This document shows, one piece after another, positions 46,536 through 52,370 of a DNA stretch of 53,002 nucleotides. The translations under genes were made by a program, and so were the position numbers. Within the stretch, counting starts at the first letter, position 1; each line of letters opens with the position of its first letter. The notes beneath the pieces are model-generated. The model ran no database searches and was not told the DNA's origin. It saw only the letters and a program-made list of their open reading frames with translations. The DNA comes from Rhodoferax sp. (GTDB lineage Bacteria; Pseudomonadota; Gammaproteobacteria; Burkholderiales; Burkholderiaceae_C): contig JAUXWC010000106.1 in the NCBI GenBank assembly GCA_030685025.1, positions 1 to 53,002 on the forward strand, in the 5' to 3' direction.

Positions 46536-47039
46536 CTACTGCGCCGGCCGAGCCGGGCCCTGCGCGCCCTGGGCGCGCGCCGAGAGATAAGCATAAAGGT
46601 CGACGATGTGTGCGTTCACGCTGGGCTCGCCTTGCCACGCGGGCATCGTCAGCATGTATTCCTTGCGCTGCACGATCTCGTCGACCAGGGCTTCGCGCGC
46701 AGCGCCATCGCTGCTGGCCTTGGCGGGTGGAAGATTCCAGTCGTAGCGCCGGAGCACCAGGCTGACGAATTGGCGCGAGCCCATGTCGCGCACCCGGGGC
46801 AGCAGGTCGGGCGCAGCCGCCGTGCCGGTCGCGGCGGGCCCGTGACAGCCGGCGCACTTGTCCTGAAAGACGCGCCAGCCGGTATAGACCGAGCCGGGTG
46901 GCTTGGCGAGCTGCTTGAGCTCCTGGGCGGCTTGCCGGTTCTGCACTTCCACGGCGCAGCCCACGAGCAACAGAAGCGCCATAAGGGCGCCAACCAAGGG
47001 CCCTGCCCTCGCCCCAGACAGTTTCGAAAGATTTGCCAT
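46536..47039 (-). CDS. Lipoprotein class I cytochrome c
   Basis: 167 residues. The signal peptide with lipobox LLLVGC (Cys about residue 28) predicts a lipid-anchored periplasmic protein. The heme site is CAGCH in VFQDKCAGCHGPAATGTA. The axial Met is probably in EYMLTMPAWQG, near the end as in class I cytochromes. The C-terminus (ARAQGAQGPARPAQ) is low-complexity. Ribosome site GGAG is 6 bases upstream. The partner oxidase or dehydrogenase is not in this window. The 242 bp upstream of it (47040-47281) hold nothing I recognise. Confidence 0.92.
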   Translation of the reverse strand: MANLSKLSGARAGPLVGALMALLLLVGCAVEVQNRQAAQELKQLAKPPGSVYTGWRVFQDKCAGCHGPAATGTAAAPDLLPRVRDMGSRQFVSLVLRRYDWNLPPAKASSDGAAREALVDEIVQRKEYMLTMPAWQGEPSVNAHIVDLYAYLSARAQGAQGPARPAQ

Positions 47040-47281
47040 TGCGATCTCCGTTTCGTTTCACTCGGTGTCCACGCCTGCGTACCGAGCGTGCCCCACCATG
47101 CAGTCGATTGTGGGCAAAGGCCGCGCCGCCAACCTTGCGAAAGATCATGGTCAGCCCCGACGCGGCGCACGAAAAAGTTACCCACCCTGGCGGCGATCAA
47201 GTCTGTGGACAAGATGACCAACAACTCCAGAATGCCGCGTCAACAATAGGTATGCTGCGGGTGCTCAAGAAAAAGGCAACC

Positions 47282-47722
47282 ATGGCAAAGATATTGATTC
47301 CCCTGCCCAGCACCGACTTTGATCCGACCGAGTCGGCCGTGCCCTGGCTCGCCCTGACACAGGCCGGTCACGCAGTCAGCTTTGCCACGCCCGATGGCGA
47401 GCCCGGTGAAGCCGACCCGATCATGGTCGGCGGCAAGGGCCTGGGGCCACTGGCACCGCTGCTGATGGCCGACAACAACGGGCGCAAGGCCTATGCCGCC
47501 ATGGCGAGCAGCGCCGAGTTCCAGCGGCCGTTGCGCCATGCCGATGTCCAGTCCGCCATCACCCGCGACTCGCCAGGCGAGCTTGCACCCGGCTTTGTCG
47601 TGCGTGACGGCAATTACCTGTCAGCCCGCTGGCCCGGCGACGCACACCGCTTTGCCAACGAATTCCTGAAGATGCTTGATGACGCGCGCGACGGCCGACC
47701 TGAACTTCACACTTCAACCTGA
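47282..47722 (+). CDS. DJ-1/PfpI-like protein with its catalytic middle deleted
   Basis: 146 residues. The N-terminal part (MAKILIPLPSTDFDPTESAV to FQRPLRHADVQ, residues 1-90) and the C-terminal part (PGFVVRDGNYLSARWPGDAH onward) match the ends of DJ-1/PfpI proteins of about 225-235 residues. The intervening 80 or so residues, which carry the nucleophile-elbow cysteine, are missing without loss of frame; the join is near residues 91-96. AAAGG precedes the ATG, so it may still be translated, but it cannot have normal activity. It could equally be called a pseudogene. Convergent with yebC, 3 bp away. Confidence 0.75.
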   Translation: MAKILIPLPSTDFDPTESAVPWLALTQAGHAVSFATPDGEPGEADPIMVGGKGLGPLAPLLMADNNGRKAYAAMASSAEFQRPLRHADVQSAITRDSPGELAPGFVVRDGNYLSARWPGDAHRFANEFLKMLDDARDGRPELHTST

Positions 47723-47725
47723 CCC

Positions 47726-48439
47726 TCAGCCCGCCAGACCAACAAACACGTTTTGCACGTCGTCATTGGCGTCAATGGCGGCCAGAAAGGTCTCGACTTC
47801 TTCCAAGTGCTCGGCGCTCAAGCTGACGGGGTCGACCGGGTTCTTGGGCTTGTAGCCCAGCTTGGCCGACAGCACGGTAAAGCCATGGGCCGGCAGGGCG
47901 CGGCTGACCAGGTCAAGATCGGCCGGGTCGGTGACGAACAGCGTGACGCCAGCGTCCTCGCCGGGCTCAAAATCTTGTGCGCCGGCCTCGATGGCGGCGA
48001 TCTCGGCATCCGCGCCGGCGGCAGCAGGCTCGGCCTCGATCATGCCGACGTGGTCAAAGTCCCAAGCCACCGAACCAGATGTGCCCAACTGCCCCTTGCG
48101 GAACAACACGCGCATTTCGGACGCGGTGCGGTTCACGTTGTCGGTCAGGCATTCGACCATCACCGGCACCTGGTGCGGTGCAAAGCCCTCGTAGATCACG
48201 CGCTCGAAGTTGACCGCCTCACCGGTCAATCCCGCGCCCTTCTTGATGGCGCGCTCCAGGGTGTCTTTGGGCATGGAGATCTTGCGGGCCTGCTCCACCA
48301 CCAGCCGCAGGCGGGCGTTGGACGCCGGGTCGGCCCCGTTGCGCGCCGCGATCATGATGTCCTTGGCCAATTTGCCAAACGCCCGGCCCTTGGCGTTGGC
48401 CGCCAATTCCTTGCCTTTTGCTTTCCACTGCGCGCCCAT
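47726..48439 (-). CDS. yebC: YebC/PmpR-family translation/transcription factor
   Basis: 237 residues from [20 protein letters not shown]; the ATG at 48439 has AAGGA 9 bases upstream. Family segments: [55 protein letters not shown] and the acidic region near the end. Proteins of this family were described as regulators and more recently as factors relieving ribosome stalling; the role here is inferred. A short remnant of an ABC-exporter C-terminus lies just upstream. Confidence 0.96.
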   Translation of the reverse strand: MGAQWKAKGKELAANAKGRAFGKLAKDIMIAARNGADPASNARLRLVVEQARKISMPKDTLERAIKKGAGLTGEAVNFERVIYEGFAPHQVPVMVECLTDNVNRTASEMRVLFRKGQLGTSGSVAWDFDHVGMIEAEPAAAGADAEIAAIEAGAQDFEPGEDAGVTLFVTDPADLDLVSRALPAHGFTVLSAKLGYKPKNPVDPVSLSAEHLEEVETFLAAIDANDDVQNVFVGLAG

Positions 48440-48503
48440 GTCTGCATTTCCTTGAGGTTGCGGCGCTGCGAGGCGCCTGGTTTTGAGATCTCTCCGAGCT
48501 CTG

Positions 48504-48541
48504 CTACCCAGCCCACACCTGAGCATAACGCCCGCTGACGT
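48504..48541 (-). pseudogene. Remnant of an ABC-exporter ATPase C-terminus
   Basis: On the minus strand the frame reads [12 protein letters not shown] then TAG. GRYAQxWA is the typical last segment of ATM1/HMT-type ABC exporter ATPases and matches GRYAQMWAL at the end of the larger fragment at 50406-50759 (about 75 percent identity over 32 bp). It is very short, so the call relies on that second fragment and on both standing beside the same antitoxin sequence. Confidence 0.5.
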
Positions 48542-48549
48542 CGCACACA

Positions 48550-48756
48550 GAAGAAACCATCAAGGAGTTGCGCGCTGCGGGCCTTTTGGCCTTGCGTGAC
48601 GTGGCCGAAGCTTACGGAGGCCTGGGGGCGGTGGCGGCGCAGGCCGGCATCAGCCGGGAGGCGCTTTACCGCTCGCTGTCCCCCAATGGCAACCCGACTT
48701 TGAAGACGCTGCTGGCGGTGCTGAAGTCTGTGGGCGAGGGTTTTTACGCGAGCTGA
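48550..48756 (+). pseudogene. Decayed paralogue of the HigA-like antitoxin
   Basis: The frame reads EETIKELRA joined to AGLLALRDVAEAYGGLG and on through LYRSLSPNGNPTLKTLLAVL. It is nearly identical to the intact antitoxin at 51116-51448, but lacks its first about 13 residues and 23 residues in the middle (the DRQFAVAYLKAALEELDDPN part). It ends in EGFYAS rather than the normal tail. The helix-turn-helix is preserved. No start codon with a ribosome site is evident (an internal TTG is possible), so I treat it as a remnant. Confidence 0.8.
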
Positions 48757-48881
48757 TCGTTGTTCCAGTGGGCATACTTGGCGTCAAGTGGATGGGATTT
48801 CTATCCGTTTCAAGGGACGCCGGCGTGGGGCTGGGCGGCCTGAGATGCCGCTGCACCCCCACTTCGACACCGGAGATTCAC

Positions 48882-49163
48882 ATGACCGACCCCAACATAT
48901 TTCCTGGCAACCGCACCGTCACCGTCGGCGCCAACGAGTCGATCACGATCGGCGAACAGCAGCAAGTCACCGTGGGCAAGAAGATGCGGCTGGTCGCCGG
49001 TGACGAGATCGAACTGCGCGTCGGCGCCTCCAGTCTGGTGATGCGCAAGGACGGAACGATCTTGATCAGTGGCCGTGACATCATGATCGAAGGCTCTGGC
49101 GCCGTTCGCGTCAAGTCCAACGGCAACATCGTGATGAAGGGCTCCAGGATCCTCCAGAACTGA
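48882..49163 (+). CDS. Free-standing VgrG/gp5-type beta-helix tail protein
   Basis: 93 residues from MTDPNIFPGNRTVTVGANES; GGAG lies 6 bases upstream. The body is about eleven octapeptide repeats (TVTVGANE, SITIGEQQ, QVTVGKKM and so on, alternate residues hydrophobic). This is the pattern of the T4 gp5/VgrG C-terminal triple-stranded beta-helix. RKDGTILISGRDIMIEGSGA and VMKGSRILQN are typical of VgrG ends. The OB-fold and gp27 parts are absent and no other secretion or tail gene is nearby. It could be a degraded VgrG with a re-made start, or a small needle/spike protein. Confidence 0.75.
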   Translation: MTDPNIFPGNRTVTVGANESITIGEQQQVTVGKKMRLVAGDEIELRVGASSLVMRKDGTILISGRDIMIEGSGAVRVKSNGNIVMKGSRILQN

Positions 49164-49210
49164 GCTTGGCGCAGGTCGGCGGCGCGGCGGGGCGCTCAGG
49201 TAGCTCTGCC

Positions 49211-49243
49211 ACTACAACCAACCACAATCGAATTGCGCCGATA
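49211..49243 (+). pseudogene. Remnant of the 5' end of the HigB-like toxin gene
   Basis: This 33-bp stretch aligns without gaps to 50783-50815, the start region of the toxin gene. ACTACAA matches, then nine bases mostly differ, then ATCGAATTGCGCCGATA is identical over 17 bp (codons for IELRR). The homology stops there, and the following bases belong to the parD promoter region. Confidence 0.55.
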
Positions 49244-49276
49244 GGCGCAACGTTGGCATAATAACTATTAATAGTT
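49233..49276 (+). promoter_or_regulatory. Promoter and operator region of parDE
   Basis: TTGCGC (49233-49238) and CATAAT (49257-49262) are 18 bp apart, a plausible sigma70 pair. Two palindromes overlap them: TTGCGCCGATAGGCGCAA (49233-49250) and AACTATTAATAGTT (49263-49276). Palindromes at the promoter suit autorepression by a ribbon-helix-helix antitoxin. CAGGAG follows as ribosome site. Confidence 0.6.
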
Positions 49277-49289
49277 TCAGGAGAAGTCT

Positions 49290-49589
49290 ATGCCGACCAG
49301 CGTTGCGCTTACCCCCCATTTTGAGTCGCTGACACAGCAATTGGTGGCCAGTGGACGCTACAACAATGTGAGCGAAGTCGTCAGAGATGGTTTGCGCCTG
49401 CTCGAGTCCCGCGTGCAAGAAGACAAGGCCAAACTAGCGGCTCTGCGCGACGCGGCCAAGCTTGGGTTTGCGGCCATTGAACGCGGCGAATACCTTGCAC
49501 TACAGTCTGACCAAGACATCAAAGACTCTGTTCAGCAAGCTGGCCAGAAAGCCAAAGCAAGGACCACACGAGTGAGAAAGACCACCTGA
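49290..49589 (+). CDS. parD: ParD-family antitoxin
   Basis: 99 residues. The N-terminal ribbon-helix-helix VALTPHFESLTQQLVASGRY with NNVSEVVRDGLRLLESR is characteristic of the ParD/CC2985 family. The C-terminal part is charged and probably wraps the toxin. It has its own ribosome site and a palindromic promoter. The toxin gene begins 1 bp after its stop. A Lys/Arg/Thr-rich end (KARTTRVRKTT) is somewhat longer than usual. Confidence 0.92.
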   Translation: MPTSVALTPHFESLTQQLVASGRYNNVSEVVRDGLRLLESRVQEDKAKLAALRDAAKLGFAAIERGEYLALQSDQDIKDSVQQAGQKAKARTTRVRKTT

Positions 49590-49590
49590 C

Positions 49591-49959
49591 ATGTCCGCCA
49601 AATTGGGGCGGCCCAGCTACACGATCATCTTGTCTGGCGCGGCCCAACAGGACATCACTCAGATTCTGGAATGGACGCAAGAAGCGTTTGGCGATACGGG
49701 GCGCGCCCGCTATGAAAATCTGATCAGCACCGCATTGATCGACCTTCGCGCAGACCCAACCCGCACAGGCGTGCGGCAGCGGGACGATATTGGCCAGAGC
49801 ATCTGCACCTATCACCTGGCTTCAAGCCGCAAACGCACGACCACCGGCAAGCACGTTGGCAAGCCACGTCATTTGATTCTTTTTCGGGTGAAAAAAGACA
49901 TGGTTGAAGTGGCACGCCTGCTACACGATGCGATGGACTTTGTTCAACACGTGTCATGA
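49591..49959 (+). CDS. parE: ParE-family toxin
   Basis: 122 residues. RelE/ParE fold: YTIILSGAAQQDITQILEWT at the N-terminus, RYENLISTALIDLRADPTRT in the middle, and the strand pair PRHLILFRVKKDMVEVARLL with HDAMDF at the end. ParE toxins inhibit DNA gyrase; this is family knowledge and untested here. Translation is coupled to parD on one side. On the other, its stop overlaps the start of a HicB-like gene by 4 bp. Confidence 0.92.
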   Translation: MSAKLGRPSYTIILSGAAQQDITQILEWTQEAFGDTGRARYENLISTALIDLRADPTRTGVRQRDDIGQSICTYHLASSRKRTTTGKHVGKPRHLILFRVKKDMVEVARLLHDAMDFVQHVS

Positions 49960-50201
49960 GTGCCCAACACGACACCTACCGCGTAAGCTGGTCGCCCGAA
50001 GACCGCGAGCATGTCTGCCTGTGCGCCGAATTGGCGTCGCTGAGCTGGCTGGCCAAGGCGCCTGCGGCGGCGCTCAAAGGCATCCGTAGGGTGGTGGCTG
50101 ACGTGGTGGCCGACATGCTGGCCAGCGGTGAAGCCGTGCCCGTGGGACTGGCCGAGAAGAACTACAGCGGGGAGTTCCGTGTGCTTGAACCACAAAGGTA
50201 G
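49956..50201 (+). CDS. Truncated HicB-family antitoxin
   Basis: 81 residues. The HicB partial-RNase-H-like core is clear (YRVSWSPEDREHVCLCAELA, SLSWLAKAPAAALKGIRRVV). Homologues continue after YSGEF with about 30 residues of a C-terminal ribbon-helix-helix DNA-binding part; here the frame ends at RVLEPQR. No HicA toxin gene is present. The start overlaps parE by 4 bp (ATGA), so it is translated as a third gene of the parDE operon. It might bind a HicA toxin encoded elsewhere, but should not bind DNA. Confidence 0.75.
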   Translation: MSAQHDTYRVSWSPEDREHVCLCAELASLSWLAKAPAAALKGIRRVVADVVADMLASGEAVPVGLAEKNYSGEFRVLEPQR

Positions 50202-50250
50202 GAACGAGGAACCGGTTCCCGCCTGCGCCAACAATCCGACCACGCCACCC

Positions 50251-50329
50251 GCAGAGATTGGGGCATGGGTCCCCGCCGATTTGTGGGCCTTTGACACCAT
50301 GAGGCGGGGGCCTATGTCTCAATCTCTGC
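50251..50329 (+). other. 27-bp imperfect inverted repeat, fully paired as plus-strand RNA
   Basis: Arms 50251-50277 and 50303-50329 surround a 25-nt loop. The outer 10 bp (GCAGAGATTG/CAATCTCTGC) are perfect. The four mismatches in the rest are all G-U or U-G pairs in a plus-strand transcript, whereas the opposite strand would have C-A clashes. No T-tract follows, so it is not a standard terminator. It lies 50 bp below the HicB-like gene; the rest of the 204-bp gap (50202-50405) holds nothing else I recognise. Confidence 0.6.
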
Positions 50330-50405
50330 CACCCACCAATCGCTATCAACTACATAGCTCCTCACGCATGCCGTACGGCCCCTGCAGGTACAAAACACCA
50401 AAATA

Positions 50406-50759
50406 TCACTCCGACGACTGCTGTAGCGCCCACATCTGCGCATAGCGCCCATTGGCGGCCAGCAGCGCGGCGTGGTTGCCGCGCTCGATGATGCGCCCGG
50501 CCTCCATCACCAGAATCTCATGCGCGTCCACCACGGTCGAGAGCCGGTGCGCGATCACCAGCGTGGTCTTGTTCTGCGCCACGCTTTGCAGTTCGGCCTG
50601 AATGGCGCGTTCGTTGGCGGAATCGAGCGCCGAGGTGGCTTCGTCGAAGATCAGGATCGGCGGGTTCTTCAGCAGGGTGCGGGCAATCGCCACGCGTTGT
50701 TTCTCGCCGCCCGAGGGTTTGAGCCCGCGCTCGCCCACCATGGTGTCGTATCGGCCATG
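50406..50759 (-). pseudogene. C-terminal fragment of an ATM1-type ABC exporter ATPase
   Basis: The frame holds [20 protein letters not shown] (ABC signature), Walker [19 protein letters not shown], the H-loop [15 protein letters not shown] and the end [14 protein letters not shown]. Walker A and the six membrane helices are missing; homology stops near 50757, right at the promoter region of the toxin-antitoxin pair. The full protein would be about 600 residues. An ATG exists at 50741, but without Walker A the product cannot hydrolyse ATP normally. It may be the residue of the gene that once stood upstream of yebC. Confidence 0.85.
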
Positions 50760-50771
50760 GATTACAGCGAA

Positions 50772-50787
50772 GTAGTTTAAAAACTAC
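50772..50787 (+). promoter_or_regulatory. Perfect 16-bp palindrome before the HigB-like toxin
   Basis: GTAGTTTAAAAACTAC ends 2 bp before the first possible toxin start codon. AT-rich palindromes at this place are typical operators for the antitoxin of such pairs. Its closeness to the start leaves no room for a ribosome site. Confidence 0.5.
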
Positions 50788-50789
50788 AA

Positions 50790-51119
50790 TTGATCTTGAT
50801 CGAATTGCGCCGATACCAACTTGAGGACGAAAGCACGCCCGTCACCGAGTGGTTACGCGGCCTGCGGGACACACGAGCCCGGGCGCAAATTGAGGTTCGG
50901 CTGCGGCGCATATCAACGGGCAACTTCGGCGACTGCAAAGCGGTAGGCGAAGGTGTTTCGGAACTGCGGGTCGATATTGGCAGCGGCTACCGCGTGTATT
51001 ACGGAAAACATGGCCAGACGCTGGTGATTTTGTTGTGTGGCGATGACAAGGGATCGCAGCAGAGCGACATCACGCATGCCAAGAGTTACTGGACGGACTG
51101 GAAACGGAGAAATTCATGA
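50790..51119 (+). CDS. RelE/HigB-like toxin (Gp49-type addiction-module killer)
   Basis: 109 residues from a TTG at 50790; a TTG at 50796 would give the usual family start (xIELRRY). No ATG is available because an in-frame stop lies just upstream. Core motifs: PVTEWLRGLRDTRARAQIEV, RLRRISTGNFGDCKAVGEGV, YRVYYGKHGQTLVILLCGGD-like end with DDKGSQQSDI and SYWTDWKRR. These toxins are mRNA interferases in related systems. Toxin-first order with the antitoxin start overlapping its stop by 4 bp is typical of this family. Confidence 0.88.
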   Translation: MILIELRRYQLEDESTPVTEWLRGLRDTRARAQIEVRLRRISTGNFGDCKAVGEGVSELRVDIGSGYRVYYGKHGQTLVILLCGDDKGSQQSDITHAKSYWTDWKRRNS

Positions 51120-51448
51120 AAAAAGCATTGACCGCATCGGTGTCTCACACCGACGAAACAATTAAAGAATTGCGCGCTGACCGGCAGTTTGCCGTGGCGT
51201 ATTTGAAGGCTGCGCTGGAAGAGTTGGACGATCCGAACAACCGTGCGGCAGGCCTTTTGGCCTTACGTGATGTGGCCGAGGCTTACGGCGGTTTGGGGAT
51301 GGTTGCGGAGCAAGCAGGGATCAGCCGGGAGGCGCTTTACCGCTCGCTGTCCCCGAAGGGCAACCCGACCTTGAAGACGTTGCTGGCGGTGTTGAAGTCT
51401 GTCGGGATGCGACTGTCAGTGGAGCCGGAAAATCACGCGCCTGCGTGA
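51116..51448 (+). CDS. HigA-like antitoxin (addiction-module antidote, HTH)
   Basis: 110 residues. The N-terminal segment [20 protein letters not shown] binds the toxin; the helix-turn-helix is in LLALRDVAEAYGGLGMVAEQ and GISREALYRSLSPKGNPTLK. It overlaps the toxin gene by 4 bp. A damaged paralogue lacking the middle of the N-terminal segment lies 2.4 kb to the left (48550-48756), which points to duplication of the module. Confidence 0.9.
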   Translation: MKKALTASVSHTDETIKELRADRQFAVAYLKAALEELDDPNNRAAGLLALRDVAEAYGGLGMVAEQAGISREALYRSLSPKGNPTLKTLLAVLKSVGMRLSVEPENHAPA

Positions 51449-51460
51449 AGATATGTCGGT

Positions 51461-51487
51461 GACCGTTTAAGACCCATGGCTGTCATT
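51461..51487. repeat. Left member of an imperfect direct-repeat pair
   Basis: 21 of 27 bases match 52230-52256 in the same orientation, including AAGACCCAT and GTCAT. The pair encloses the promoter, antitoxin and toxin of the ribbon-helix-helix/ParE module (796 bp overall). Confidence 0.45.
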
Positions 51488-51518
51488 GAATGCTACGATT
51501 TCCCAGTGGCTTGCATGC

Positions 51519-51550
51519 GTAGCACAATGATGCTACATTGACACTATACT
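51519..51550 (+). promoter_or_regulatory. Operator palindrome and -10 box of the RHH/ParE module
   Basis: GTAGCACAATGATGCTAC (51519-51536) is a palindrome with 6-bp arms; a further half site TGCTACG is at 51491-51497. TATACT (51545-51550) is a good -10 box, with the start codon 14 bp after it. A matching -35 is not obvious; it would lie within the palindrome. Confidence 0.55.
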
Positions 51551-51563
51551 TTGAAAGCAAACC

Positions 51564-51848
51564 ATGCAGACCACCACCATCCGTCTCGATGACACCATGA
51601 AGGAGCGCATCGCAGCTGCGGCAGACGATGCTGGCAAATCCGCTCACGCCTTCATTCTCGACGCCATCTCCCAGACTGTTGAGCAGGTTGAACTGGACCG
51701 TGAGTTCAATGAAATCGCAGACGAGCGGTGGAAGGCGATACTGGCTTCCGGGAAGACGGTATCCTGGGAAGACGCGAAAGCGTATCTGGCAGCCAAGTCA
51801 CGTGGGGAAAGCCCGAACAAGCCGTTGGCGCGCAGTGCGAAGCATTGA
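51564..51848 (+). CDS. Ribbon-helix-helix antitoxin (CopG/RelB-like)
   Basis: 94 residues. The N-terminal beta strand MQTTTIRLDDTMKERIAAAA, followed by DDAGKSAHAFILDAISQTVE, is a standard ribbon-helix-helix. The C-terminal half (FNEIADERWKAILASGKTVS, WEDAKAYLAAKSRGE) is the toxin-binding part seen in antitoxins paired with ParE-type toxins. The start follows AAAGC-like weak ribosome sequence. The toxin start is 8 bp after its stop. Confidence 0.9.
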   Translation: MQTTTIRLDDTMKERIAAAADDAGKSAHAFILDAISQTVEQVELDREFNEIADERWKAILASGKTVSWEDAKAYLAAKSRGESPNKPLARSAKH

Positions 51849-51856
51849 CTGCTGCA

Positions 51857-52156
51857 ATGACGCGCATTGAGATGGCTCCTGACGTGTTCGACGACTTCGA
51901 CCGCTTCTTTGACTATATTGCACAGTTTGATGTCGGCTCTGCGCCTGAACGCATTGGGGAAATTCTGGAGGCTGTGCAAATTTTGGCTACCAGCCCCATG
52001 ATCGGTCGTCCAGTGAAAGGCGGCAAACGCGAACTTGTCATTGGTCGGGCTTCCCGTGGCTACGTTGCGCTGTACAGATACGTGGCACCACTCGATACAG
52101 CCTTTGTGCTGGCAATTCGAAGCCAGCGCGAATCTGGGTACAAAAACAATAGTTGA
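51857..52156 (+). CDS. RelE/ParE-family toxin
   Basis: 99 residues from MTRIEMAPDVFDDFDRFFDY. Fold segments: helix VFDDFDRFFDYIAQFDVGSA, loop ILATSPMIGRPVKGGKRELV and strands ASRGYVALYRYVAPLDTAFV, LAIRSQRESGY. The RPVKGGKRELVIG segment is common in ParE-like toxins. An alternative upstream TTG (51848) is possible, but the ATG at 51857 starts the fold. It differs in sequence from the parE at 49591, so the two modules are not recent copies. Confidence 0.88.
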   Translation: MTRIEMAPDVFDDFDRFFDYIAQFDVGSAPERIGEILEAVQILATSPMIGRPVKGGKRELVIGRASRGYVALYRYVAPLDTAFVLAIRSQRESGYKNNS

Positions 52157-52229
52157 ATTTGCGGGCCAAAAGCAGGGGCGTGCTTTTTGACGGCGAATGG
52201 GTATCAACTGACTTCGGCGCACATCGTAG

Positions 52230-52256
52230 GACGGGTCAAGACCCATTGCAGTCATC
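52230..52256. repeat. Right member of the imperfect direct-repeat pair
   Basis: Partner of 51461-51487. It contains a small hairpin, GGGTC-AA-GACCC. The surrounding gap 52157-52370 has no gene that I can support. Confidence 0.45.
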
Positions 52257-52370
52257 CAAATTGCCAGACAGCCGACATTCAGACCATATGACTTGCAGCA
52301 TTAACCGTGGAAGCCACCGGCGCTGAGCGGCTTTATCGCGCTGCGTCCGTGTGGACTGCCGGGTTGGCCG

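Noticed and set aside
48882-49163. Type VI secretion cluster
   Set aside because: Only a VgrG-type tail is present; no tss genes, effector or Hcp are seen in the window.
50251-50329. Integron attC site
   Set aside because: A long hairpin is present, but I could not find the GTTRRRY/RYYYAAC core sites at its ends and no integrase is nearby.
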